NCBI GenBank assembly: GCA_024701455.1 | Contig: JABXYP010000001.1 | Location: 3,724,001 to 3,788,000 of the forward strand | DNA from: Bacillus sp. A301a_S52 | GTDB lineage: Bacteria; Bacillota; Bacilli; Bacillales; Salisediminibacteriaceae | DNA length: 64,000 bases | Direction: 5' to 3' | Shown here: positions 44,419-52,477 of the stretch, piece after piece | Numbering within the stretch: position 1 is the first letter of the stretch | Layout: the number at the start of each line of letters is the position of its first letter | Position numbers and translations under genes: made by a program | Notes under the pieces: generated by a model | The model's database searches: none | Told to the model about the DNA's origin: nothing | What the model saw: only the letters and a program-made list of their open reading frames with translations

Positions 44419-45750
44419 TTAAAATGTTGAATAAGCAAAATGATAGACCCCTGACTCATTGGACTGTAACTGAACACTGTTAGAAGATGCAATAAGAGGA
44501 ATCAAGTCGAAATAATGAATCCGGTATCCTGTATAATACGATAAATAGCCAGCTGCTGGTCCAATATTATTAATATTTACGGAGAAATTCCCATCACTAT
44601 CTGTGGTAGAGGCCCCGCTAATCGGCGTATTATTAATTTCTCGAATGACAGTAAATTCTACTGGTGCATTTGCGACTGGATTACCATTATTATCAAGAAG
44701 TTGCCCATGAATCGTTATATTGGAACGTATTCTCCAGAAGTTTCCATACCCATAATCGATATAACCTTGAACCCCTCCATCTGAGTCTATTCGTGTCACA
44801 TTCACACGAGACGGCGGTGGACCTGCCTCAGTCATACTTAAGTTATAGGCTTCCATCGCATCATAAGACGAGGTAGATGCCACTCTTATAAAATAGTCGC
44901 CCTCAGGAAAAACATAATTATTGTAGCTTTGATTATCTGAAAAAGAAGCTAGCAAGTTTAAATTCATATCAAAAATATCTAATTGGTAGGATGCATCCGC
45001 ATTATGTGCTAACCGAGTATTTAATATTTTCTCTTCATCTAGCGATAACATCTTCCAATCCAAGTCAAACTCATTATCTACCGTTCCATTTACTTGGATT
45101 TCATTATTGTATAAGGTTGCTTGCCATATATTGTCATCTGGCTCTTGGCTATCATAATCAGAGGAATGTAGAACGGTGAAATAAAATGGTGTATTTTCAT
45201 CATAGCCTTCCCATGAACTTACTGCTACAAAGTAGATGCCGCCATCACTAATCTGAGCGAGTTGTTCATTCATGCCTGGACCATACGTGGATGATAATTG
45301 GTTTTCGAGCGTCATCGTATCTTCATTTAACTTAAATAAATGAAGATCATAATCAATATTTTCAGAATTAACCGTTTGCAAAAAGACCGTTAATTTACCT
45401 GGTTCTATATTTTCAAAAAGATACCATTTAGTTTGACCTTCCTCCGTCAAAACATCCTGATAGACACCATCAATGTCAATACTATAGGCGTTGTTAGGAC
45501 TATCATTTATCGGAGTATCAAGAGGTTCAATAGTTTCCGCATCATTTTCAGCAATTTTTTCAACCTCTGTTTGTAAGGAATGAATATCCTCATCTTCTCC
45601 TTTAATTTCGAGTGGTTCCCCTTCAAAGTCTTTTAACTTGTCTAATACAACAACATCATCAATCTCAGCTAAATTAATAGTCACTTCTTCAGCCAAAACG
45701 AGTTGTGGTATTAATAGAAAAAATAAACATAGACTCAACACCTTTTTCAT
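44419..45750 (-). CDS. Secreted protein with two PPC-type beta domains and an Ig-like domain
   Basis: 443 residues with a Sec signal (LSLCLFFLLIPQLVLA, cleavage near residue 20). Two repeats resemble bacterial pre-peptidase C-terminal domains: about 95-195 (KWYLFENIEPGKLTVFL, then YDLHLFKLNED) and 205-305 (DLDWKMLSLDEEKILNTRL, then YQLDIFDMN and GDYFIRVAS). The last 120 residues look like an Ig/Big1-type beta domain (ITIHGQLLDNNGNPVANAPV). No catalytic domain or sortase motif is seen. It sits among motility genes without a recognisable sigma-D promoter. Role unknown: a surface, adhesion or filament-associated protein is possible, but this is a guess. Confidence 0.75.
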   Translation of the reverse strand: MKKVLSLCLFFLLIPQLVLAEEVTINLAEIDDVVVLDKLKDFEGEPLEIKGEDEDIHSLQTEVEKIAENDAETIEPLDTPINDSPNNAYSIDIDGVYQDVLTEEGQTKWYLFENIEPGKLTVFLQTVNSENIDYDLHLFKLNEDTMTLENQLSSTYGPGMNEQLAQISDGGIYFVAVSSWEGYDENTPFYFTVLHSSDYDSQEPDDNIWQATLYNNEIQVNGTVDNEFDLDWKMLSLDEEKILNTRLAHNADASYQLDIFDMNLNLLASFSDNQSYNNYVFPEGDYFIRVASTSSYDAMEAYNLSMTEAGPPPSRVNVTRIDSDGGVQGYIDYGYGNFWRIRSNITIHGQLLDNNGNPVANAPVEFTVIREINNTPISGASTTDSDGNFSVNINNIGPAAGYLSYYTGYRIHYFDLIPLIASSNSVQLQSNESGVYHFAYSTF

Positions 45751-46123
45751 ATAACCACTCCTTTTATTGTTATATTTACATTATATAGTATATAATGAGT
45801 GTTTTTTGATTGATGATAAGGATGTATCAGATAGACCTACCCTTTCGACATTTTCTCTTATATAGTGATTATTATTGAGTTTAGTCATGGTCGTTTTGCG
45901 ATAAATGCTACTAGTTAATTGTTCTCTATGACTTATACACTATCAACCTATTATAGACTACCTTTTATTAAGAAACGATAGTGCGACTGTTGGCTTGTTT
46001 AAAAGCACATTTTATGTATATTAAATAGGAGGCTCATTGTTGAGACCAAGTGAACATCACTTAAACAAAAAGCTCTTCCTTCTAAATATTAAATCCAGTT
46101 ACATCAACCTTAGTCATGTCAAC

Positions 46124-46163
46124 AAAAAAGCAGAGAAAGCCCTCATACAGGACTTTGCTCCGC
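46124..46163 (-). terminator. Terminator after flagellin copy 1
   Basis: On the minus strand GCGGAG-C-AAAGTCC pairs with GGGCTTT-CTCTGC around a 7-base loop, followed by six T (46124-46129). The rest of the gap 45751-46193 is AT-rich with no clear gene. Confidence 0.75.
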
Positions 46164-46193
46164 TTGTTAATAAAGTCAGTTTTTCAATACGTA

Positions 46194-47060
46194 TTAACCA
46201 AGTAATTGAAGAACAGATTGTGGAAGTTGGTTAGCTTGTGCAAGCATAGATTGAGACGCTTGAGAAAGGATGTTGTTCTTAGTGAATTCCATCATTTCTT
46301 TCGCCATGTCTACGTCACGGATCCGTGATTCTGCAGCTTGTAAGTTCTCAGATGAGTTATCTAAGTTACGGATTGTGTGCTCTAAACGGTTTTGAACAGA
46401 ACCTAATGCAGAACGCTGATCAGATACTTGTTGAAGTGCACCGTCAACGATTGCTAGTGTTGCATCAAAGCCGTCTGGGTCCGCAGCATCAATAGTAGCA
46501 AAGTTAGTCACATCAACGTCTGAAATAACGCCAGTTCCATCACCTAAAGAATCTGCATCCATGTTCTCGATGTTAACAGAGATTTGTTGCGTCGCGTTAG
46601 CACCGATTTGGAATACTAAATCATCTGTAGCATCGTCAAAGTCACCATTTAAAAGTGTTTTACCGTTGAACTCAGTACGGTTAGCAATACCTGTTAACTC
46701 TTCTTGAAGTTGTCCAATTTCGTCTTGGATCGCTTGAAGGTCTGCTTCTTCGTTTGTACCTGTGTTACCAGCTTGTACTACAAGCTCACGCATACGTTGA
46801 AGGATTGAGTGAGACTCATCTAACGCACCTTCAGCTGTCTGAATTAATGAAATACCATCTTGTGAGTTACGGCTTGCTTGATCCAAACCACGGATTTGCG
46901 CGCGCATTTTCTCAGAGATTGAAAGTCCAGCAGCGTCGTCTCCAGCACGGTTAATACGAAGACCTGAAGATAATTTCTCCATTGAAGACTGTTGGAAATT
47001 TTGGTTAATACCTAATTGACGGTGAGCGTTCATTGCGCTCAAGTTATTGTTAATAATCAT
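46194..47060 (-). CDS. hag: Flagellin, copy 1
   Basis: 288 residues, a short flagellin made of D0/D1 helices with a minimal variable insert (about 150-205). The start MIINNNLSAMNAHRQLGINQ and the end SQSMLAQANQLPQSVLQLLG are identical in all three copies except one residue. The start is preceded by CAAGGAGG. The leader carries a sigma-D promoter, a 5' hairpin and a CsrA-type hairpin (47093-47182). Differences from copies 2 and 3 are nearly confined to the insert (for example DDATDDLVFQ and DVDVTNFATIDAADPDGFD). Confidence 0.97.
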   Translation of the reverse strand: MIINNNLSAMNAHRQLGINQNFQQSSMEKLSSGLRINRAGDDAAGLSISEKMRAQIRGLDQASRNSQDGISLIQTAEGALDESHSILQRMRELVVQAGNTGTNEEADLQAIQDEIGQLQEELTGIANRTEFNGKTLLNGDFDDATDDLVFQIGANATQQISVNIENMDADSLGDGTGVISDVDVTNFATIDAADPDGFDATLAIVDGALQQVSDQRSALGSVQNRLEHTIRNLDNSSENLQAAESRIRDVDMAKEMMEFTKNNILSQASQSMLAQANQLPQSVLQLLG

Positions 47061-47092
47061 GTGAAAGTTCCTCCTTGAATTTTACTTCCTGT

Positions 47093-47104
47093 CACATCCT
47101 TGTG
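47093..47104 (-). promoter_or_regulatory. CsrA-type hairpin in flagellin copy 1 leader
   Basis: On the minus strand CACAAGGATGTG forms a 4-bp stem presenting AGGA, the CsrA core, about 45 bases upstream of ATG; a second GGA lies in the SD. Matches the two-site layout known for Bacillus hag. Confidence 0.65.
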
Positions 47105-47131
47105 TACGGAAGAATCATTATTTAGTGAACT

Positions 47132-47155
47132 GAAAAGCGTCGGCCGCCGCTTTTC
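47132..47155 (-). promoter_or_regulatory. 5' leader hairpin, flagellin copy 1
   Basis: GAAAAGCG and CGCTTTTC form an 8-bp stem around GCGGCCGA. The loop is kept and the stem largely retained in copies 2 and 3. It lies about 20-40 bases from the predicted transcript start. Confidence 0.55.
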
Positions 47156-47174
47156 TTATCACCCTACATTTTTT

Positions 47175-47201
47175 TTATCGGCTCGTCTCAATAAATCTTT
47201 A
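47175..47201 (-). promoter_or_regulatory. Sigma-D promoter of flagellin copy 1
   Basis: On the minus strand TAAA (47198-47201), 15-base spacer, GCCGATAA (47175-47182). Confidence 0.8.
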
Positions 47202-47385
47202 GTTTTTTTGAAATTTTTTTCACTCATTTTCTTGAACATGGGCTTAAAATATTCGCATTATAGAAGAATAGCAACGGTGACCTCTATCCTCTTATAATTA
47301 CGCTTTCCCTATTTCTGATTGCGTGTGAAGCCAGATACGGTCCACTCAACATTTATTATCGAGCATTCATGATTTAAATGGCATT

Positions 47386-47420
47386 AAAAAAAGAAGCAGC
47401 CCATTTTGGACTACTCCTTT
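47386..47420 (-). terminator. Terminator after flagellin copy 2
   Basis: On the minus strand AAAGGAGTAGTCC pairs with GGGCTGCTTCTTT (with G-T pairs), running into TTTTT. Confidence 0.7.
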
Positions 47421-47439
47421 ATCTGTATTCTGCCTTTAA

Positions 47440-48309
47440 TTAACCAAGTAATTGAAGAACAGATTGTGGAAGTTGGTTAGCTTGTGCAAGCATAGATTGA
47501 GACGCTTGAGAAAGGATGTTGTTCTTAGTGAATTCCATCATTTCTTTCGCCATGTCTACGTCACGGATTCGTGATTCTGCAGCTTGTAAGTTCTCAGATG
47601 AGTTATCTAAGTTACGGATTGTGTGCTCTAAACGGTTTTGAACAGAACCTAATGCAGAACGTTGGTCAGATACTTGTTGAAGTGCTGCATCAACGATTGC
47701 TAGTGTTTCATCAAATCCACCTGCTTCATCAGCAGCGTTGTTAACAAATTCAGCTACATCGATAGAAGCAATGTTTAAAGTGGCATCTGTTCCTAAAGAA
47801 TTTGCATCCATGTTCTCGATGTTAACTTCGATTTGTTGTGTTGCGTTAGCACCAATTTGGAAGACTAATCCATCTTCACCATCTTCAAAAGTACCATCTA
47901 AAAGTGTTTTACCGTTGAACTCAGTACGGTTAGCAATACCTGTTAACTCTTCTTGAAGTTGTCCAATTTCGTCTTGGATCGCTTGAAGGTCTGCTTCTTC
48001 GTTTGTACCTGTGTTACCAGCTTGTACTACAAGCTCACGCATACGTTGAAGGATTGAGTGAGACTCATCTAACGCACCTTCAGCTGTTTGAATTAAAGAA
48101 ATACCATCTTGTGAGTTACGGCTCGCTTGATCCAAACCACGGATTTGCGCACGCATTTTCTCAGAGATAGATAGTCCAGCAGCATCGTCTCCTGCACGGT
48201 TAATACGAAGACCTGAAGATAATTTCTCCATTGAAGACTGTTGGAAATTTTGGTTAATACCTAACTGACGGTGAGCGTTCATTGCGCTCATATTATTGTT
48301 GATAATCAT
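47440..48309 (-). CDS. hag: Flagellin, copy 2
   Basis: 289 residues. Ends as in copy 1, with Met instead of Leu at residue 7 (MIINNNMSAMNAHRQ). It is the most diverged insert of the three: GTFEDGEDGLVFQ, NSLGTDATLNIASIDVAEFV and NNAADEAGGFD. Own sigma-D promoter and CsrA-type leader. Near-identical flanks at nucleotide level across copies point to recent duplication or gene conversion. Confidence 0.97.
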   Translation of the reverse strand: MIINNNMSAMNAHRQLGINQNFQQSSMEKLSSGLRINRAGDDAAGLSISEKMRAQIRGLDQASRNSQDGISLIQTAEGALDESHSILQRMRELVVQAGNTGTNEEADLQAIQDEIGQLQEELTGIANRTEFNGKTLLDGTFEDGEDGLVFQIGANATQQIEVNIENMDANSLGTDATLNIASIDVAEFVNNAADEAGGFDETLAIVDAALQQVSDQRSALGSVQNRLEHTIRNLDNSSENLQAAESRIRDVDMAKEMMEFTKNNILSQASQSMLAQANQLPQSVLQLLG

Positions 48310-48341
48310 GTGATAATTCCTCCTTGAATTTTACTTCCTGT

Positions 48342-48353
48342 CACATCCTTGTG
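48342..48353 (-). promoter_or_regulatory. CsrA-type hairpin in flagellin copy 2 leader
   Basis: On the minus strand CACAAGGATGTG, identical to copy 1. Confidence 0.65.
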
Positions 48354-48377
48354 TGGAAGTTGGTGTATAAAGCGAGT

Positions 48378-48401
48378 GAGAAGCGTCGGCCGTCGCTCTC
48401 C
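48378..48401 (-). promoter_or_regulatory. 5' leader hairpin, flagellin copy 2
   Basis: GGAGAGCG and CGCTTCTC around ACGGCCGA; inner pairs kept, one mismatch and two G-T pairs in the outer stem. Confidence 0.45.
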
Positions 48402-48420
48402 ATGTCGCCTTATACTCTAT

Positions 48421-48447
48421 TTATCGGTTCGTCCCCCACATTGTTTA
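48421..48447 (-). promoter_or_regulatory. Sigma-D promoter of flagellin copy 2
   Basis: On the minus strand TAAA (48444-48447), 15-base spacer, ACCGATAA (48421-48428). Confidence 0.75.
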
Positions 48448-48496
48448 GTCTTTTATTAAATTTAACGATTTATTTTTAAATGAATCGATTTCATGA

Positions 48497-48580
48497 AGCT
48501 AAGCTTCAATCATTGGGAGTTTTCCTTCATCACCCACTGATGGTTATTTAAACTTATCAGACCTTAAGAGTGGGATAAAT
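48497..48580 (+). repeat. Dispersed intergenic repeat, copy 8 (degraded)
   Basis: AAGCTTCAATCATTGGGAGTTTTCC and CACCCACTGATGGTT retain the first hairpin; later blocks are unrecognisable. Bases 48581-48940 hold a stretch with several inverted repeats (for example TCATTCTG / CAGAATGA, 48659-48692) but no gene I can support. Confidence 0.45.
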
Positions 48581-48945
48581 CATGGTTGTATCATTATTTC
48601 CGAAAGTTATGACACATGTCCACTATAGATGGACGCTTTCCATGTGGTTCGTCTTTAACTCATTCTGCCTTTGCAAAGCTCAGTCAGAATGACTTTTCAG
48701 ACGTCGCTTCTTCCCCCAAGTGCCGCCATCTTTCGTTCCAATTTTTCGTTTCTAATGACGAACAGTTATTATCAATTTCCAATCTTATTCGTTATATTGA
48801 GCGTGACATTGCATTATGACATTCATTCAAACAAAGGTGTTTTACAACACATGTAATAATATTCCTGGAATCCACCTTCCAAACGACGTCATGCCGTTTA
48901 TATCTATATCACTTTTTCGAAAAAGCAACTTAATACTGACACCAT

Positions 48946-48983
48946 AAAAAAGCAGGACTTAAAAGTCTCCTTTTAAGTCCTGC
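48946..48983 (-). terminator. Terminator after flagellin copy 3
   Basis: GCAGGACTTAAAAG (48952-48965) pairs perfectly with CTTTTAAGTCCTGC (48970-48983); TTTTTT follows on the minus strand. Confidence 0.85.
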
Positions 48984-49026
48984 CCTATTAACTATATCAG
49001 CTGTATTTCAATTATTTCAGTACGTA

Positions 49027-49896
49027 TTAACCAAGTAATTGAAGAACAGATTGTGGAAGCTGGTTAGCTTGTGCAAGCATAGATTGAGACGCTTGAGAAA
49101 GGATGTTGTTCTTAGTGAATTCCATCATTTCTTTCGCCATGTCTACGTCACGAATTCGTGATTCTGCAGCTTGTAAGTTCTCAGATGAGTTATCTAAGTT
49201 ACGGATTGTGTGCTCTAAACGGTTTTGAACAGAACCTAATGCAGAACGTTGGTCAGATACTTGTTGAAGTGCACCGTCTACGATTGCTAGTGTTGCATCA
49301 AAGCCGCCTGCATCACCTGCAGCAATTGTAGCAAAGTTAGTCACGTTAACGTCAGAAATAACGCCAGTTCCATCACCTAAAGAATCTGCATCCATGTTCT
49401 CGATGTTAACTTCGATTTGTTGTGTTGCGTTAGCACCGATTTGGAAGACTAGGCTATCAGTACCTGCTTCTTCAAAGTCACCATTTAAAAGTGTTTTACC
49501 GTTGAACTCAGTACGGTTAGCAATACCTGTTAACTCTTCTTGAAGTTGTCCAATTTCGTCTTGGATCGCTTGAAGGTCTGCTTCTTCGTTTGTACCTGTG
49601 TTACCAGCTTGTACTACTAGTTCACGCATACGTTGAAGGATTGAGTGAGACTCATCTAACGCACCTTCAGCTGTCTGAATTAATGAAATACCATCTTGTG
49701 AGTTACGGCTTGCTTGATCCAAACCACGGATTTGCGCGCGCATTTTCTCAGAGATTGAAAGTCCAGCAGCGTCGTCTCCAGCACGGTTAATACGAAGACC
49801 TGAAGATAATTTCTCCATTGAAGACTGTTGGAAATTTTGGTTAATACCTAGTTGACGGTGAGCGTTCATTGCGCTCAAATTATTGTTGATAATCAT
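49027..49896 (-). CDS. hag: Flagellin, copy 3
   Basis: 289 residues, closest to copy 1 in the insert (DADSLGDGTGVISDV shared) but with EEAGTDSLVFQ and AAGDAGGFD differences. First flagellin gene after the regulator and csrA-fliW block, in the usual hag position. Its leader has a sigma-D promoter and a CsrA-type hairpin with one base changed in the loop. Confidence 0.97.
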   Translation of the reverse strand: MIINNNLSAMNAHRQLGINQNFQQSSMEKLSSGLRINRAGDDAAGLSISEKMRAQIRGLDQASRNSQDGISLIQTAEGALDESHSILQRMRELVVQAGNTGTNEEADLQAIQDEIGQLQEELTGIANRTEFNGKTLLNGDFEEAGTDSLVFQIGANATQQIEVNIENMDADSLGDGTGVISDVNVTNFATIAAGDAGGFDATLAIVDGALQQVSDQRSALGSVQNRLEHTIRNLDNSSENLQAAESRIRDVDMAKEMMEFTKNNILSQASQSMLAQANQLPQSVLQLLG

Positions 49897-49928
49897 GTGA
49901 TAATTCCTCCTTGAATTTTACTTCCTAT

Positions 49929-49940
49929 CACATCCATGTG
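49929..49940 (-). promoter_or_regulatory. CsrA-type hairpin in flagellin copy 3 leader
   Basis: On the minus strand CACATGGATGTG: same stem, loop TGGA instead of AGGA. The GGA is kept, so CsrA binding may be weaker. Confidence 0.55.
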
Positions 49941-49969
49941 AATGCGGAAGAGTTATATAGTTGTGAAAA

Positions 49970-49993
49970 GGAAAGCCTCGGCCGCTGCCTTCC
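49970..49993 (-). promoter_or_regulatory. 5' leader hairpin, flagellin copy 3
   Basis: GGAAGGC and GCTTTCC around a loop containing GCGGCCGA; an A-T pair of copy 1 is G-C here, a compensatory change. Confidence 0.5.
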
Positions 49994-50012
49994 TTATCAC
50001 CCTACACCTCTT

Positions 50013-50039
50013 TTATCGGTTATCTGCTTTAATTGTTTA
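50013..50039 (-). promoter_or_regulatory. Sigma-D promoter of flagellin copy 3
   Basis: On the minus strand TAAA (50036-50039), 15-base spacer, ACCGATAA (50013-50020). Confidence 0.75.
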
Positions 50040-50085
50040 ACTATTTTAAAATAAATCGGCTTATTTTTCATTATAGTGAATTTTT

Positions 50086-50763
50086 CTATCTAAGACTTTC
50101 GACCCAACCATTACGAATTGCTTGCACAGTCGCTTGTGTTCGGTCTTGAACATCCATTTTTCTAAGTAAGCTGCTGATGGTGGAACTTACTGTCGAAGGA
50201 GAGAAGTATAATTTTTGGGCAATCATTTGATTACTACAGCCTTCCAATAAAAGTTGGAGAACTTTTTGCTCATTTTCTTTAAGTAATCCATCAACTTTAT
50301 CATTTTTTAAGATAAACTGTTTAATTGGTTTCTTTACAGTACGGCGTCGGTCAATTTCGAACGCTAAGCGATGATGCATAGCCGGCTCTAATACCGGTCC
50401 TGTCGAATATACTGTATTAATAACTAATTGAGCGTTTCGATAGAAGAATTCCAGCGAGAATAAGCCATCAAATGGAAAAGATAAGTATGGAATAAAAGAC
50501 GATGACACTTCCTCAGTCATTAAATATATTTTCATGTGTGACTTTTTACTTATTTTATTTAAGTGAGTCAAATCAACTTGATTCTCTTTAGGGAGAACAT
50601 AAAATAAAACGTCTACATTTTCCAAGGAAGACGGTAATTCTGCCGTTTTCTTTAGCTTTGCTCTTTCAAGGTTTACTTGTAATTGACAAAGATGATTATC
50701 CGCAATAAGACCCATTAAATCCACAATCAAAATACGACTAACTGATACTTTATTCTTATCCAT
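50086..50763 (-). CDS. LuxR/DegU-type regulator with pseudo-receiver domain, copy A
   Basis: 225 residues. The C-terminal 65 residues are a GerE/LuxR HTH (LLEGCSNQMIAQKLYFSPST, then DRTQATVQAIRNGWV), close to DegU. The N-terminal 130 residues follow a receiver-like alternation (SRILIVDLMG, VDVLFYVLP, MKIYLMTEE, PFDGLFSLEFF) but lack the acidic pocket and phospho-acceptor Asp, so it is probably not phosphorylated. Position next to the flagellins suggests a motility or flagellin regulator. Its 548-base upstream gap holds a direct repeat (50963, 51031). A protein of this exact kind was not recognised. Confidence 0.75.
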   Translation of the reverse strand: MDKNKVSVSRILIVDLMGLIADNHLCQLQVNLERAKLKKTAELPSSLENVDVLFYVLPKENQVDLTHLNKISKKSHMKIYLMTEEVSSSFIPYLSFPFDGLFSLEFFYRNAQLVINTVYSTGPVLEPAMHHRLAFEIDRRRTVKKPIKQFILKNDKVDGLLKENEQKVLQLLLEGCSNQMIAQKLYFSPSTVSSTISSLLRKMDVQDRTQATVQAIRNGWVESLR

Positions 50764-50962
50764 TCTCCATCACCTGATTCTTTAGAAGTATTTTATAATC
50801 TAAAATTTAGCAGAAAATAAGGCATATAACAATATTCCTAAAAATATGACAAACAAGTGAAAAATGTCGAATAAAGTCTAACTAAGTCATGAAAAGGGAT
50901 ACAGTTCGTAGTAAATTCAAATTTATCCCTTTTTTAACGTTTTAATTGACTAATTAAAAAAG

Positions 50963-51043
50963 TTATTTAGTCCTACTATTTTTTAAGAGAGTAAGGTTTT
51001 AAAAAACAATTAAATGGGAAGTATTATTAATTATTTAGTCCTA
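50963..51043. promoter_or_regulatory. Direct repeats TTATTTAGTCCTA
   Basis: The 13-mer occurs at 50963-50975 and 51031-51043, 68 bases apart, with a shorter TTAGTCCC at 51121. It lies between the two LuxR-type genes; a binding site for one of them is possible. The surrounding gap 50764-51197 has no gene that I can support. Confidence 0.3.
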
Positions 51044-51197
51044 AAGATCTAAATCGTCAGAATTGAACTGTCTTGTAGTCAATCATTCAAAAAGCACTAG
51101 GCTTATTTTTTCTTGTTCACTTAGTCCCATTACTCCCTTTTTAAAGTAAGGGTATCTCATGTTAGGTTATGCTTCCTCTCTTTAAACTCACTAACGT

Positions 51198-51223
51198 AAA
51201 AAAAAACAGGAACAATGTCCTGT
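51198..51223 (-). terminator. Terminator after LuxR-type copy B
   Basis: ACAGGA (51206-51211) pairs with TCCTGT (51218-51223); eight or more T follow on the minus strand. Confidence 0.7.
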
Positions 51224-51311
51224 CTTCTTTTACTACAAATTAGTATTCTTATCGACATACATATAAATATTAGTTAAATTATCTCTAGGTAGTTGTGCTT
51301 AAATCACTTTC

Positions 51312-52016
51312 TTATCTTACTGCATCTACCCAGCCTTTCCTAATAATTTGCACCATCGCATCTGTGCGATCATTTGCACCTAATTTTTTCAGAAGGTGGC
51401 TTATAACTGTGCTAACTGTAGAAGGCGCTAAATACATAAGTTCGGCAATTTTACGGTTATTATGTCCATCTAGAATATGCTGCAACACTTTCTTTTCATT
51501 TTGAGTTAGTATGTATTTAACATCCTCGGTACGTAAAACGAGTCGTTTTATTGGACGATCTTTCAGCTTTTTCCTTTGCAGATCAGTCACGAGCTCTCTA
51601 TGGAGGTACTGCTCCAGAAATACACCGAATTGATCGAGAGTGTCTAGTACCCGTTGTCCCCGAGTCATAAAATGACGTAATGAAACAATTCCATTTAAAC
51701 CGTTTGCTAAATAGGGAAATAAATATTTGGTAGGACGGTTAACCGTCATAATTAACGTGAATGTTTCTTTCGATTTCAATTCTTCCAGTTGGTCTTCGAT
51801 CCATCGAAGGGTTTCTACTGTTTGATCCTCAATCAAGAAAAAAAGATAGCGCACTTGATCCAGATTTTCTGGACAACTCTTCTCGATAATCACTTCTTTG
51901 TCTCCAGCTGCCATTGACATCTTTTGGGCAGTATCATCTGTAAGACAGTGATTATAATCGATAAAGAGGACCTTTTCGGTAATGGCTGTATCTTCGGCAG
52001 AATACAATGAGTGCAT
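51312..52016 (-). CDS. LuxR/DegU-type regulator with pseudo-receiver domain, copy B
   Basis: 234 residues, paralogue of the 225-residue protein. HTH: LDGHNNRKIAELMYLAPST and NDRTDAMVQIIRKGWVDAV. The N-terminal part again has a receiver-like pattern (EKVLFIDYNHCL, VRYLFFLIED, FTLIMTVNR, NGIVSLRHF) without a convincing phospho-site. SD AAGGGGATCC before ATG. It lies between csrA and copy A with its own terminator. Function unknown; a DNA-binding regulator of motility is likely from context. Confidence 0.75.
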   Translation of the reverse strand: MHSLYSAEDTAITEKVLFIDYNHCLTDDTAQKMSMAAGDKEVIIEKSCPENLDQVRYLFFLIEDQTVETLRWIEDQLEELKSKETFTLIMTVNRPTKYLFPYLANGLNGIVSLRHFMTRGQRVLDTLDQFGVFLEQYLHRELVTDLQRKKLKDRPIKRLVLRTEDVKYILTQNEKKVLQHILDGHNNRKIAELMYLAPSTVSTVISHLLKKLGANDRTDAMVQIIRKGWVDAVR

Positions 52017-52236
52017 GATGGATCCCCTTTCATATGTGTCTACTATTAAGGTTACATCCTAATATCTCAAGCGACAAGATTCGAATGTCGTAACATCTGT
52101 AAGACTTTTGTTGTTTAATTATGCATTAAAAGGTATTTTTTCTTATATTTATGTCTAAAAATCGATTATTGTCCTATATTTACAGCGTTGAAAACTATTT
52201 AGATAGGCTACAAAATTCATTATAAGAAACAAAATT

Positions 52237-52473
52237 TCACTTGTTACTTTCCTTTATAGCCTTTGTTAGTTGTTTTAAAACATCTAAAGAGCCATTTGCT
52301 GCAGCATTATTCTCTTCCTTAATGGCTAAATAGACTTCTTTACGATGTATATCTATATTTTTCGGAGCTTCAATTCCGAGTTTTACTTGATCTCCTTCTA
52401 TAGCAATAATGGTTACTTCTATATCGTCTCCAATTTTTATGGACTCATTCAGTTTGCGGGTTAATACAAGCAT
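52237..52473 (-). CDS. csrA: Translational regulator CsrA
   Basis: 78 residues. [20 protein letters not shown] and [19 protein letters not shown] are the RNA-binding beta strands; it binds GGA hairpins in the flagellin leaders and blocks their SD. Its start is 4 bases after the fliW stop, so FliW and CsrA are made together, as needed for the FliW-CsrA-flagellin partner switch. The frame extends upstream to 52545 inside fliW, but the family start is the ATG at 52473. Confidence 0.96.
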   Translation of the reverse strand: MLVLTRKLNESIKIGDDIEVTIIAIEGDQVKLGIEAPKNIDIHRKEVYLAIKEENNAAANGSLDVLKQLTKAIKESNK

Positions 52474-52477
52474 ATGC

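Noticed and set aside
46037..46234. 65-codon plus-strand frame next to flagellin copy 1
   Set aside because: Has an SD-like GGAGG, but it covers the flagellin terminator and the antisense of the flagellin 3' end; most likely chance.
48616..48856. Two overlapping plus-strand frames of 61-67 codons
   Set aside because: No SD, composition unlike neighbours, mutually overlapping; described only as an unexplained gap.
50881..50937. AAAAGGGATA / TATCCCTTTTTT inverted repeat read as a terminator
   Set aside because: The loop is long and no plus-strand gene precedes it.
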